NCBI RefSeq assembly: GCF_016808335.1
Contig: NC_053148.1
Coordinates: 18,256,433 to 18,320,432, forward strand
Direction: 5' to 3'
Source of the DNA: Panicum virgatum
Taxonomy: Eukaryota > Streptophyta > Magnoliopsida > Poales > Poaceae
Length of the DNA stretch: 64,000 nt
The notes under the pieces: model-generated
What the model saw: only the letters and a program-made list of their open reading frames with translations
What the model was told of the DNA's origin: nothing
Database searches by the model: none
Shown here: positions 42,801-55,037 of the stretch, piece by piece
How positions within the stretch are numbered: the first letter of the stretch is position 1
Layout of the letters: each line of letters begins with the position of its first letter
Program-made: the position numbers and the translations under genes

Positions 42801-44764
42801 ACGTTTTCCAGATGCTACAGCAGAGGAGCTCAATGCGTGAGTTTTATACTGCTCCATTGGCACTATTTAGTTGACTCCATTATAAAAATTGTCGTGATTT
42901 ACATTTTACTGTATTCAGGAGTGACGCTACATGTATTATTTGCCGTGAGGAGATGACTACAGCAAAGAAGCTGCTTTGTGGGCATCTGTTCCATGTGCAT
43001 TGTCTAAGGTCATGGCTAGAGCGCCAGCACACTTGCCCCACGTGCAGAGCTCCAATCATCCCCCCAGATAATGGACGTGCTGCATCAGCCCGACAACATG
43101 GAGCTCAACCTGGAGTTCAGCCTGGTTAGGCTCATTTTATTGATCTGATTCTTGTGCCACATAGTTATTTCTGATTTTAATCTTCTAGACTACCCCAACC
43201 TGCTTGAGACTAAAAGGCTTTGTTGTTGTATATTCCAATTTTAATCTTACTTATCAGTGAGCACTGCACTGTGTAATCAGTTCTATTCTGGTTGCTGATT
43301 TGATTTGAGAAAAAGGAGCTGCAGGTACTGGTACTCCAGCCTCAGAAGGAGCAGTGGGTGACAACATGAGCAGACGCCAAGCAAAGCTTGAAGCTGCAGC
43401 AGCAGCGGCTTCTTTATATGGAAGATCTTTTGCTTATCCTCCAGCAAACATCCTAAATAGGTATGTTTTGGAACAGTCTAGACACAAAGCTTTTCATATT
43501 TTTTCTTACATATATTCTTCTCAATATGGTGGTTAACGATGCTCACCTTGTTCACCGTATTTAATTATTATTATATTGATAGGATAAAAGTAGGGTCTTT
43601 TGTTATAACATAAAGCATAATATTAAGTATGTCGTATTCAACCAATCAGGTCAGGTCCTTCACAGTCTACATCAAGTACACCACAATTTGAAGCAAGTAG
43701 CTCCAATCAATCACAGAAAGACCAAGAACTGCAGTTCCAGAACACCAGCGATGGTTTCGCACCTCTGCCTTTTAATGCACATGGTGCCATGGGTTCAGGA
43801 ACAATCACCAGGGATCTTGAAAATTCACTGCAGAGGGCACAAGAAAACTTTATAAAGAGTCAGATAGAGGTAAGAAAGAATCTTGATTCCCAAAAGCACA
43901 AATAATCTTTCTGCATATACTCCATGATGTGACCAACAAATGTGGCGTATGAGCTACAAGGAGCTAAATAGGTGTACATTGACTACTTATATGGCATAAC
44001 ATTTTAGATATTTCTATTGCACGCTCATCTTTGGGTGCAAGCAAGCAAAGCATACTGACTGATCTTCATGTGTACCATTAGATTAGATTTGTGGTGACTT
44101 GTGTACATGAGATAGGGATGGATAGCTTCTGGATCACACAATTAGCTTGGAAAAACTTAATGAGAGCTACCCTGTACAGACCTCATAATCTGTCCACTCA
44201 ACTCGCATCTATCTAATGGTTCATTCACATGATAGTTTGCATGATTGTGCATTAGAGAGAGTGGGTTGCACTGGGTATGTCCAGTCTGCTTGTCATGGTG
44301 CACAAATATGCAGTGCCTAAGAATGCAAGTTAGTTACCATTGATTCCTATAAAACAGTGGGGGTATTGTTATTAGCCTTTTGAACAATCTTGATTGCCAT
44401 CTGCATTCTACTGTAGTAGTTAAAGTTCATGACCTTTGAAGCATTGCTGCCAGATTGTCATCTGTGAATTTGCCCAAGCTGTGAATGATCCCCTTGGAAA
44501 TTAGCATTCGATAACTACTTATATTGTTGCATTCATCCATGCATGTTTTTTGGTTCTTGCTTTCACCTTTGTTTGCAATGACATGCTAAACATAATGCAT
44601 GGCTTCCTTTCGTTTATATTGCTATTATCGAACAATATCCAACAAAACTCATAAGTTATACCTCTTCTTCACAGATGTTACAAATCCAGTTGCAAATGGT
44701 TCAGCGTGGTGCTGCTGTGCCGGCCACTAACAATGAGAATGCCGAGCACACAAAGAATGATTGA
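39855..44764 (+). CDS. HRD1: ERAD E3 ubiquitin-protein ligase HRD1
   Basis: Seven exons: 39855-40387, 42437-42613, 42687-42836, 42919-43124, 43325-43460, 43650-43869, 44675-44764, all GT-AG with matching phases, 503 residues. HRD1 sits in the ER membrane and ubiquitinates misfolded proteins during ER-associated degradation, with HRD3/SEL1L. Residues 1-240 hold about six hydrophobic segments, beginning MIRLQTYAAFSLLATASAVY. A RING-H2 finger spans 292-329, with ligands C292, C295, C307, H309, H312, C315, C326 and C329 (from CIICREEM to HTCPTC). The rest is Ala/Gln/Ser-rich, ending in a short Gln-rich helix. The start matches the usual HRD1 N-terminus. Intron 1 (2.0 kb) holds MITEs; an ERSE lies upstream. 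Confidence 0.95.
40721..41939. mobile_element. Possible larger element in HRD1 intron 1
   Basis: GAGCATCTCCAACC at 40721 (tandemly repeated near 40757) faces GGTTGGAGTTGCTC ending at 41939. Between them lie a GC-rich stretch with a G13 run at about 41600 and a nested MITE. It may be a MITE-type element with captured sequence. No clear target duplication was found, so the boundaries are tentative. Confidence 0.4.
41044..41363. mobile_element. Tourist-like (PIF/Harbinger) MITE in HRD1 intron 1
   Basis: 320 bp. Ends GGCCCTCTTTGGCTCG and, on the other strand, GGGTCCTTTGGTTCG. TAA target duplication at 41041-41043 and 41364-41366, as typical for Tourist. Confidence 0.8.
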
Positions 44765-45317
44765 AACTGTAAATACTAAATAGGCAGAGATGAGAACGGG
44801 ATAAACAAAACAAACATTTGGCTGTACCTGAGGGGAAATTGTTGCATGATGCCTTGCCTTGATTTTGGTAGGTTTGTTCATTTACACTTCCCTGTTAGTG
44901 CCCTCTTAGCAACACCAGATGTTTCTTCTTTTTATGTGGTGGTTGCGCAGTTTGGATCTCTGTCAAGCCCGTATAATACCATTGATAGAGGCTGTCGTGT
45001 TGTAACAATGGCTAGTTGAGAGACTAAACAAAATCCATTTATCCAGGAAAAGAAATAGAATGGTTCTTTTTGCCTATACTCGATGTCGGAAAGGTGTCTG
45101 TTATCTTTTATGTTAATTGGAATCAACTGCGGGTAGATGTTGAAATTTCTGTCGCATCCTTTTCTGGTAACAAGGGCGGTTCTTTTTGTACAAGGCTGCC
45201 TGTGACGGTGCTGTAAAAACCTGTTGTAAAATTTGAAGTGTCATTAGATGCGGCTTTGCTTGAATTGTTTCCGCTGCTCTCCGTTTATTTTGAGGGCGTG
45301 CGTTCATCCCGTAAGGA
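44765..45317 (+). other. HRD1 3' UTR and downstream spacer
   Basis: T-rich, non-coding. AATAAA at 45317 coincides with the MULE target site, so the true poly-A site may be earlier. No other feature seen. Confidence 0.5.
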
Positions 45318-45550
45318 ATAAAATAAGAGTAAAGTCCACTGGCGGTCCTCAAACTTGCGCAGCTGTGTCATGCCGGTCTCTGAATTCGCAAAACAGGCGT
45401 TTAGGTGCCTAATCACTGTTCTAGTGCCACTGTAGTCTAACCGGGTGCCGACGTGCGTGGAGATTATGCAAATTACCCCCTGGGCGTCATTAACCGTCGG
45501 ACGCTGTTTGGGGCCGTTAGTTTGGCCAAACCATTCGTCTCCCCTTCCCC

Positions 45551-48500
45551 ATGACTCCTCGACTGTTCATCTCCTCGGAGGCGGCGGAGGCAAATTTGAG
45601 GTGAGGTCGGCGGCAGAGATCGGCGGCTTCAGTTGGCGACCAGATCTCAGAGAAGTGGAGCGCGGGCCGAAGGCAGCCACATTGGAGGTGACCGCAGCTG
45701 CTAGGATAAAGGATGCCGCCGCGATTGCGACGGAAGGTGGAAGAGCCACCGGCGTACAGTGAGTTCCTCGTCCTTTCCTCCTTGCTATTTTCTTGGTTTC
45801 TGGATAGGCTTCGTAGTTGCAGGCTTTAGTGGAACCCTAGAATGGTTATTGTGGCGTGGATTGTTGTTTATGGTGTTATTAGCGAGGGTTCGACATGTTC
45901 TCATGTACTGTGTGGATTTCTGTCAATAATGTAGGTAGTGATCTTGATGCATTCACTATTGAGTTACATCATGGAGTATTTTTTTGTTGGGTTTGGTCAT
46001 CTTAGGTCATATGTTGATGAGAAAGTTGACTGGTTTGACTGGATTGAATGTGATACATGGTCTGCTTTGTGGTTTGAGGATTTCTGTCAACTAGTAGGCT
46101 ATGACAGTGTGAAAGACTTGAAGTTCTATTGGTTGTTACCAGGGAAAGATCTTAGTGATGGATTGAGGATAATTGCATCAGATGAAGACACCAATGTAAT
46201 GGTCAGTGTAGTTCATAAGGTTTCAAATCTGGTTGTCTATGTTGATCATGCAGACTATTTGAATAGTAATGTTGACTGGGATGATGTTGTTTTCAATCCT
46301 GTTAATGAGTTGCCTAAGGTTTTGAGTCCACAAAAGATCCATGTAGAGAAAAACCCAGCAAGGAAATTACCTGTGTTCTACACTGATCTGAAAAAAAGGC
46401 AGAGTAGAGTAAGGTGGACCCAGCCAACAACCTGAGTACGAAGAACCTGAGTCTGAAGAGCAAGATTTCATTGACTGTGATAATGATATTAGTGATGGAG
46501 ATGAAAACTTGTTCGAAGATGAAGTACCCTTGGTTGTTCCAGTGAAGAAACGAAACAAGAAGGCCAAGGGAAGCTAGTTGCAGGCTGTCGAGGTCAGAGA
46601 AAATGCTCCAGTGGTGGATGATGTTGACACAGAGGATGAAGGCTTGGATCTTCCTGAGTCAGATGGTGAAGGAGAAGAGAGAATGAGATTCAATTCTTGG
46701 AATCCGGAGGACATGAGGAACCCAACTTTTTCTGTTGGGCTTGTGTTTCCATCAGTTGAGAGTGTCAGAGCTGCTATTACTGAATATAGTGTGAAGAACA
46801 GAGTAGAAATCAAGATGCCCAGAAATGATAAGAGAAGAGTTTGGGCTCATTGTGCAGAAGGATTCCAATGGAATTTACATGCATCATAGGACAACAGGGT
46901 GAACTCTTTTGTTGTGAAGACATGCTACCCAACTCATAACTGTCAGAAAGAGTGGGTGTTAAGGAGATGCACCTCTAAATGGCTTGTAGAGAAGTACATT
47001 TATTCTTTCAGAGCTAATGAGAAGATGAGTATTACCAGCTTTGGTAGAACAATTCAAAAGGACTGGAACTTGACACCATCAAGGAGTAAGGTAGCTAGGG
47101 CAAGAAGGCTGGTTATGAAGGTCATACATGGTGATGAGATCAAACAGTATGACAGTCTCTGGGACTATGTACAAGAGGTGAGGACAAGCAATCCTAGCAG
47201 CTCATTTTACCTCAACCTAGCAGGAAACCTGTTCAGTACTTGCTTCATGGCTTTGGATGCCTGTAAAAGGGGTTTTATGGCTAGGTGTAGACCTATTATT
47301 TGTCTTGATGGGTGTCATATCAAGACAAAATTTGGAGGACAACTATTGACAGATGTGGGAATGGATCCAAATGATTGTATTTTCCCCATTGCAATGGCTG
47401 TTGTTGAGATTGAGTCATTTGCTTCTTGGGAATGGTTCTTACAAACTTTGAAGGATGAACTTGGAATAGATAACACATATCCTTGGACCATCATGACTGA
47501 TAAGCAGAAGGTAAATATGAGTCCGTCCAGTAATTGATATTTGTTTATGTGCAGGTCATTTAGATGTTTTTCATCATTGATTGATGTTTCTTTATGTGCA
47601 GGGACTGATTCCAGCTGTGAAAAAGCTATTTCCTGAATCAGAACATAGGTTTTGTGTCAGACACCTCTATTCTAACTTTCAGGAAAAGTTCAAGGGGGAG
47701 ATATTGAAGAACCAACTATGGGCATGTGCAAGGTCATCTTCAGTTCAACAGTTCAACAGAAATATGTATAGGATGAAAGTTCTGAGCAAGGATGCTCACA
47801 AATGGCTACAGAAAATGGACTCCAAAACATGGGTAAGGGCTTATTCTCTGAATTCCCTAAGTGTGATATACTGCTTAACAATAATTGTGTGGTCTTCAAC
47901 AAGTATATACTGGAAGCAAGAGAACTCCCTATACTCAGTATGTTTGAGAGAATAAAGACTCAGCTCATGACAAGGCATTACAACAAACAAAAGGAGGCTG
48001 AGGGCTTTGCTAGTAGGTTCTGTCCTAAGATTAGAGGAAAATTGAATAGGAATGCTGAATTTGCCAACTTGTTCTATGCTTTACCTTCTGGAAATGGAGT
48101 GTTTCAGGTACAAATTAGGGAGTACAATCACATTGTTAACATAATTGCCCAGACTTTGTGACTGTAGAAGGTGGCAACTAACTGGAGTGCCCTGTTGCCA
48201 TGCAATTGCTTGCTTGAGGCATGAGAGGATCCAACCAGAAAGTGTGCTCCCAGGCTGTTATTCTGTTGATACTTTCAAAAATGCATATCAGTTCAGTATT
48301 TGGCCTTGCAGAGACAAGAGTGAGTGGGAACATGTGAATGGTCCAACTGTGTCACCTCCAGTGTATGAGAAGAAGGTAGGCAGGCCACCCAAGTCAAGAA
48401 GAAGCAACCACATGAGGTACAAGGGAAAGATGGACCAAAATTTTCCAAGCATGGGGTCACAATACATTGCAGCCACTGTTCAGAAGCTAACAACAATAGT

Positions 48501-49080
48501 GGAGGTTGCAAACTTAAAAAGCAGGGTTTCACTTCTGTGGAGGCTAAAAAAATGGTTGCCCTTGCACAAGCACAACAACAAAGGGAGGCTGAGAAGGCTG
48601 CTCAACTCGTTGCTTCACTGGATCCAGAGACTGAAGAAGTGCACCAAACTATAGAGGAGGAGCTGCTCCAACCAGTTAACCAGGTGAGCTGCAAATGGTG
48701 TCACACAAGAATCTGTTCTAAGTTATCTGGTCCAACCCCAAACCTCTTTTACATTTCATGACTTGTCTTTTGTTGGCCATCACACAAGAATCTGTTGATG
48801 TGCCTTGCTAGATGAAATGTTGTCACAACAGACCACAACTACAATGCAGTCACAGGCACTGGGACCTTTACCTGACAGTCAGTTCATACTGTCAAACCAA
48901 CCTGTCCAGAGGCCACAAACACTGACTACAAGCACCAAGACTGGGAGGGCAGCAGCAACGGCTAGGAAGAGGCCACCTGCAACAAAGAAGCCACCTCCTA
49001 CAAAGAAGCCAAGGACTACAAAGAAATCTGCAAACCAGCAATGTGAAGGGACAAGCACTTCAAATGTGGCCACCCTTTAG
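45551..49080 (+). pseudogene. MULE transposase gene, copy 2 (MuDR family)
   Basis: Parts in order: first exon to about 45760 (CA/GTGAGT donor); second exon from about 45934, with a one-base T-run expansion at 45980 shifting the frame; YVDEKVDWFDWIECDTWSAL; a second shift near 46400; a TAG at 46575; the MuDR domain (SVESVRAAITEYSV, 46750); a TAG at 46887; the catalytic core ICLDGCHIKTKFGG (47300) and MTDKQK (47495); an intron 47511-47601; EHRFCVRHLYSNFQEK (47640); a frameshift at about 47840; EARELPILSM (47920); a SWIM finger CDCRRWQLTGVPCCHAIAC (48157-48213); and VGRPPKSR (48376). In the knuckle near 48470-48510 the His is Asn (CSHCSEANNNSGGC). Several lesions make it inactive. Confidence 0.9.
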
Positions 49081-49129
49081 GAGTTAGTAATCACATTGCT
49101 GTTGTGTCTTTTGTCATGTGCCTAAACTT

Positions 49130-49250
49130 TTGTAAGCATCAAACTGTTAAGATGCTCATATGCAACAGCTAGGAGTTTGTAAGCATCAAACTGTTAAGAT
49201 GCTCATATACTTTTGTTAGGAGTTGGTAAGCATCAAACTGTTAAGATGCT
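49130..49250. repeat. Subterminal tandem repeat of the MULE, copy 2
   Basis: GTAAGCATCAAACTGTTAAG occurs three times at about 55-60 bp spacing, with GATGCTCATAT between. Complementary counterparts are present in copy 1 at 24690-24900. Confidence 0.8.
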
Positions 49251-49627
49251 AGTTCATGTCATGTACTGGCTATTCTTTCTACTATGGTGCTTTTGTTGCT
49301 TGTTAACATGTGCCTAATCTGCCAACTATGCTGCTGCGATTGCAATTATATTCTGCTTCCCTTATGTATCTGTTGAGGCGGCGGCGGCCCTGGGAACATG
49401 CAGCCGCGCCGGCAACGATGGATGACGGCTAACGGCGCCCAGCATGCCATCTAACGAGGTTAATGACGCCCAAGTGGTTATTTGCTTAATCTCCACGCGT
49501 CTGGTTGGACTGCAGTGGCACCAGAACAGTGATTAGGCACCTAAACGCCCGTTTTGCGAGTTCGGGGACCGGCATGACACAGCTGCGCAAGTTTGAGGAC
49601 CGCTAGTGGACTTTACTCATAAAATAA

Positions 49628-51147
49628 GGAAATAGCTTCTATCTGGCCAGCTGTAATTTCGTTCAATGGTACGTACGTAATTCAATGGTACGTACACATC
49701 TCATGTATTATTGGCGGGATTATTTTTTTTCCAGTTTTCACCATTGGCTCATGTCCCTTGTACTCTTTTCACGTGCATAGGCCGTATAGGCCTATAGAAC
49801 TCTAGCTCCTCACTCCATCTTCTTCAATTACCTTCACAGGCCCTCTCTCGATATGCGAAGGCGTGAAGTGTTTTCCATTATGGGCTAATGGCCACATGTA
49901 AGCAATTTTAAAACTTAGAAATATTATATTAACCATCCATCAAATTCAAATTCAGATGGCATAATTGTATCTTTTCGAAGAGAGCTTCAAAATAAGCTCC
50001 CACTTGTATGGCCCTCTTCCCCTGAACTGACAAGTGCTCCTCCTGCCCTGAGGTAAGGCCATCCTACCACTCTGGTCATCTTCCCTGCATCCAAACCAAT
50101 AAATCAAAAACACAGAAATGATCCATGTATCCAGCATCGTACCAATTTGGGGGCACAACAGATCCATGTAGCAATATAGCAGCATCTTCTCTTCGTCTTT
50201 AGGGGCCACTTGCAGGTTGGCCGCAGGAGTCGCTCGGTGGGCGGAGCATCGTAGGATCCGGCGTGGGTTCCTCACATTCGTCAAGGAGGCACCGGCCTCC
50301 AGGAACGCAAGCCCCACACACTTGGCCACCGTCGTTGCATCGGAAGGAGGAGGAGGGTCCAGGATTAGGGTTTGGATGGAGAAGAGGCGGCAGTAGGGGC
50401 AGATTTAGTACCTTGGGCCGGCGACGCATCGAGGAAGGGGGGTCGACGGCGGTCGGGGAAGGAGAAGGGGAAAGGGGCCAGCAGAAATCTGAAAAGGTGA
50501 AGGGCCCGGCAGCGGCAAGCAACAAGGAGGAGTTAGGAGCGTCGAGGAGGAGTCAGGAGCACTGAGCTCTGCATGGGCGAGCAGCTTGCGCTCGACCGCT
50601 TCAGCCTCCGCGTCGTTTGGCATGGGCGAGCGGCGCTGGCCGGAGGGCACAACGGTGCCCACCTCACGTACGCCGAGGCGTGCGGTGGCAGCTGGCGTGG
50701 GCGAGGGTGGCCGCGACGGGCGGTATGGGCGTGTGACGCGAGTGAGCGAGTAGGGAGGGCGAGATGGTGGCGCAGGACGGCAAGAGATCTATGTGACGGT
50801 CATAGCGAAAAAAAGAGAGGAGAGGGGAGGAAAAACAAAGGAAAAAAGAAAGGGGACTGCGATTCGAGCCGGAGACGCTCGATAGCTGCGCCGTGCGCAA
50901 GAGGCAGGCGGAGGATCACGTGGGGGGGGGGGGACTAGGGAGGGTGGGCGTTGAGGCCCATCCGACGTCTCTGGGCCATTGATTCGCATTGAAGCCACAA
51001 GGGACTGAATCGCAGCCCTAGATTTTGATGTTGTGGCTCTTCCTGGGTACATTTGCATGGGTGCACACGGTAGGACCATCTCTGTGTGGGTCAAAAGTTT
51101 GGGTGGACACATCAAAGATTAATCCATGCTTTAGAGGATAGATAGAC
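49628..51147. other. Intergenic, AT-rich then GC-rich, no supported gene
   Basis: 49628-50170 is AT-rich without features. 50170-50950 is GC-rich with overlapping frames on both strands and a G-run near 50925. It resembles a decayed first exon or a captured fragment, but no domain is visible. Confidence 0.4.
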
Positions 51148-52323
51148 GATGCCTTTTTCTTCCTCATTCTGATTGTGGTTTCGTATCACGGATGTTGGTT
51201 CGCACTTTATGGCATTTGAAGGAGCAAACTAATCTAATCCCGCAAAGGGTTGTTCATGGAACTATTATCAAAATTATTTGGACCATTTTTCCTAGTGTCA
51301 TTCTAATGTTAATTGAGAATCTCAAAAAGAGAATTTTGAATGTATCCTCCTCTTTTTATTTTCTGCAATTGAAATATCCATATTGGATCTTCTTTTTCAA
51401 AATTTCAATTTTTGTTTTTCTAGTCTTTCTTCGTATAATCCTACCCCTAGGACTACTTTTCCCCCATCTGGCTTGCCCCTCCACTTTTTTCTTCTTATAA
51501 CTCTGCCGCCTGAGATTGAAAATCCACAGGATTTATGTCATGCTATTAGTATCATGCTTGCATCCATTTCATATTTTTGGAAACTGCGCACATCTTCACT
51601 GCCTTACAATTGAGTCATTGTGATGGCCGCGATTCATGACATGTAACTTGCGCGTGCATTATGTGATCGTTTTGCACTGATCCAATATGAAAATTGATCC
51701 AATATGAAAATGACAATGTGTCGTTTTTTATTATGTCATCTTTGGTTGATTCCTCTTCTGCATGCAAGAACTGTTATCTCCCACCATACTTTCATCGTTG
51801 CCTTATAGTTGAGTCATTTTTTGCTTCCAAACTGTACAAACCATTATCAATGTCTGCTTGCTCTTGATGTCGCTAATGTAATGGTCGCTACTTCATCGTT
51901 CGTGCGATGCCATTGTTTCATGGTAATGGCTAGCTAGTTTTCCTATGGCAATGCGATGTTGAGAAATTGGTGAGAGATGGTGGATGAGTCATACGCTAAC
52001 TTTGTGCAGAGCGTTCCATATCCAATAGATATGGTCATGATAAGCGGATCCAAAACACATAAAAGAGTGGAAACATGATGAGACAATGCCACCCGTGGCA
52101 TTACAAAAGATCCAAATTTTGCATTGTCCATTAAACACTTGTGGTGCCTTTCGCGGGGGATGTTTACCCTGGGTACAACAACATAGTTCCTCCTGGCCTA
52201 TGAGGGGATTGATCAAGGAGCATAATATCAACGTGCACTACAAAAATATAGTGGTAGATTTTAGGATCAATATACCGACTGGAGGGGGGGGGGTGAATAG
52301 GCAGTTTCAACTAAAATCATAAC
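51148..52323 (+). repeat. Long direct repeat R1 (about 1.18 kb), unknown identity
   Basis: Collinear with 55038-56199. Shared landmarks are CTTTTTCTTCCTCATTCTGA, ATCACGGATGTTGGTTCGCA, GGAATCTCAAAAAGA-like sequence, TCATGATAAGCGGATCCAAA, TGTTTACCCTGGGTACA and GGTGAATAGGCAGTTTCAAC. R1 has a 17-bp slip duplication (GATCCAATATGAAAATT, about 51680-51715). No conserved protein domain. It could be a solo LTR or another dispersed repeat; its ends do not show a clear TG..CA with target duplication. Confidence 0.8.
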
Positions 52324-52515
52324 ATGCGATAAGATAAATAAATATACCACATTTGTAGATGAGCACACATGGGTAGATGGAACATGCTTAGTACTAGAGC
52401 CAGGGATCACATATATTAGCATAGGCAATATAGCTCGCCATACATGAAGGAGGTTTTCGGCCTCATCTTCCTTATTTTCTACATGCAACAAGGCTCATAT
52501 CGAGCATACAACTAC

Positions 52516-53859
52516 TCAAGCTACTAAGGCAGGTGTCCAGAGGACATCGCCCCTGGTAAGGAAGTGACACACCGAGGCTTGCCCTGGCTTGAGACCAAGC
52601 TTTACCCAATAATTCAATGTGGGGTCGAACCCCGAAGTGTTCACGTGGCATACCGCCAGTGCTCGGACCACCACCGGCATTCTCGACATAGCAGGAGCAG
52701 CACCGACCTCATCCTTCTGCAACGTGACCTCATAGATCCTTGTCGGGTTGACAGCATGGCAGTAGAACAATGCGAATGGAAAGCTCATGCTGTGGCATGT
52801 CACAGTGTTGGATGCGTCCTTGTTAGCTCCATGGGCGGTTACTGCACGAACCGCCGACACTTTGTAAATGTGCGACGGTGAGCGGACGCCCTCCTCTGGC
52901 ACATCGATGGATGTGGAGAAGGCATGGAGGCTATTTGTTCCGAGTGCTGACGCCGCGAACTTGTGCATGGACTCCACGGATGTAGCGCATGCCTTTTGCT
53001 CACCCACCACCTCATGGGGGTGCTCACACAAGCTCAGCGTGGACCACATATCACATGCCATAGAGATGGACACCGGCGATGTCGGTAAAGTTCTCCGTGG
53101 ACATTGGGATGGAATCGGCGACATCACGGCGAAGGAAAGCGCTATGCAAGGAGGCCGCCCGGTCGATGTAGAGGATGATCTTGGACCCTGTAGTGAAAGT
53201 GCTCTCTGGGTACATCAGCTTCTCTGAAACTACCCTATGTGCCTAGTTATGGAAGATCTTTGCATCGATTTTGGTAAGCTGATCTGAATATATGGACCAG
53301 TAGTGTTCCTTTTCCTGATCTTTCCTCTCGGTTCCTGTAAGATGTTTTGTTTCTAGTGTTAGTCAAATTAAGTCCCAATCTGTATATTGCACAACAAAAA
53401 TAGAGGTTACTTTAATATATGAAATCGAGAACCAAAGTGTAGCTACACATTTTTTCAAAGACCTAAGGCTTATATTGTATGCAGATATTGTGCGTGAGGT
53501 AGAGAAATACCGGAAGGTGCATTAAAATGAGCGAGTATGGCTGACGGTATGGGCCTATTAGGAAATGATGACTGCCAATATGAATTCAGCTCAGATGTAG
53601 AGGCATAGTACAACACAGTAGTTCCTTTGGCTCCTGTCACCAAAGCTGCACAGTGACCACGCCGACCACAGCAACCTGCAAGACCATCATTGACGCAACA
53701 TCAAAATGAGTGAAAGGTTTAAAAACTAACTTTATTATCAATTTAGTGTATGGTTCCACAACATTCTGGCTAAGAACGAAGAGAACTACTTGAGAGTGCA
53801 GGTGTTTGAGGTAGCACAGGACATACCAGAAGTGACACGAAGAAAAGAAGAACACCCAT
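52516..53859 (-). pseudogene. BURP-domain protein gene, broken
   Basis: Minus strand, three exons: 53859-53827, 53675-53511, 53334-52516. Exon 1 and the start of exon 2 give a hydrophobic signal peptide (MGVLLFFVSLL then VAVVGVV). After a frameshift near 53640 the mature N-terminus SELNSYWQSSFPNRPIPSAI appears, as in BURP proteins. Exon 3 contains a TAG at 53243-53245, then LMYPESTFTTGSKIILYIDR, a frameshift near 53075, and the BURP core with four CH motifs: CHSMSFPFALFYCH, VCHVNT and VCHFLTRGDVLW. BURP proteins are secreted or wall-associated, and some act in pollen, seed or stress. The two frameshifts and one stop argue for a pseudogene. Confidence 0.85.
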
Positions 53860-53928
53860 TTGTTGCACTGCTAGTTAAGACTTGCTGCTATATGTTGCCC
53901 TGTGTTCTCACCAGGCATTCGGGCACCG

Positions 53929-53937
53929 TTATTTATA
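53929..53937 (-). promoter_or_regulatory. TATA box of the BURP-domain pseudogene
   Basis: TATAAATAA on the minus strand, 70 bp before the start codon. The spacing fits a short grass 5' UTR. Confidence 0.6.
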
Positions 53938-54149
53938 CAAGATGCTGACAGCTCTTTAGCTAGTTGTCATGAATAGTTGGCAGTCTCTAATTTCCCGTTG
54001 GACTAATTAAATCTTGTTGAGAAGATGGACGCTTCATCTTTGCAATGTTCCACGTTCTAGGTTGCTCATTGGCTATACGCCACGTGCTAGAAAAGCATCA
54101 ACACATGTGGTTCAAGTAATATATAACAGTAAGTCTTTTAATATATAGG

Positions 54150-54650
54150 ATTATGTAACGTGGTTGTTGGGTTGTTGGCAGCTGCAAGTATTTAATACAT
54201 TAATGTAATGGTTGGTGCCAGCTGTAAGAATTTAACGCACCCATAGAGCGACGTAAGTTGGCAGATGCAAGTATTTAATGCATATGTGCTGTTATGCATA
54301 CCACCATGTCTTATGAGCAAGACGTTGTAGAACAGTTGTTGGGTTTGTTTGTAGCTACAACTATTTACCACATCCATATACTAGTTGCCGCCAGTTGTAA
54401 GAATTTAATGCATCCATAAAGTGATGGTTGGCAGACACAAGTATTTAATGCATTTGTAATGGTCTGCATATGCCTATCATGACTCATGAGCAGGACAATA
54501 TACAGTAGTTGTTGTGTTGTTGGCAGCTGTAAATATTTAATACACTCATATAGTGGTTGGTGCTAGTTGTAACAATTTAATGCACCCATAAAGTGGTGCT
54601 AGCAGACGTACACATTTAGTGCATTGGTACGCATGTCTGTCATTGCTCAT
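54150..54650. repeat. Tandem array of about 170-bp units upstream of the BURP gene
   Basis: The phrase GTTGTTGGCAGCTG(C/T)AA(G/A)TATTTAAT recurs near 54170, 54340 and 54508. Each unit also holds AGTTGTAAGAATTTAATGCA, CCCATAAAGTG, a GGCAGACACAAGTATTTAATG segment and CATGACTCATGAGCA. Three diverged copies lie 300-800 bp upstream of the BURP start. Confidence 0.75.
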
Positions 54651-54659
54651 AACAACCGG

Positions 54660-55037
54660 ACAGCCTTGTACATGCCAGTGCTACAATTCGATCCATCTTT
54701 ACTTCATGCTCCGTGATGCCTAGTACGGTTTATGCATCTTGATGCTACATTTTCAACCGAAATAGGATGAGGTGAAAAGCCAAGACAACTTTTTAAATTT
54801 TTACCTATTCTTATACTACATTATTGCTGTCATGGTATACTTGTGCGATTCCTCAATAAATGCTTCTTCTCATCTAACTCTGAACTATTATTATTCTCAA
54901 TTATGCCTTTGTCTTTGTCAACGAAAACTCATTGTGGCTCTCATGGAAGGTAACAGTGGTCTTTGCGGAACGATAGCAATTTGGATCTCAAGACGCAGCA
55001 ACACCTACGATCCAAGGAATCATTGACTTACATCATG
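54660..55037. other. Spacer before direct repeat R2
   Basis: AT-rich. An 84-codon frame at 54772 shows no family resemblance. Nothing else seen. Confidence 0.4.

Larger units (their letters stand above)
45327..49618 (+). mobile_element. MuDR-type MULE, copy 2, full length
   Basis: 4,292 bp. Perfect 9-bp duplication ATAAAATAA at 45318-45326 and 49619-49627. TIRs of about 175 bp start GAGTAAAGTCCACT and share CTCAAACTTGCGCAGCTGTG, GCGTTTAGGTGCCTAATCAC and GGGCGTCATTAACC. The transposase gene is on the plus strand. It lies about 560 bp downstream of the HRD1 stop codon. Confidence 0.95.

Noticed and set aside
50840..50930. A tRNA gene from GATTCGAGCCGGAGACGCTC
   Set aside because: A B-box-like string alone; no cloverleaf could be built by eye.
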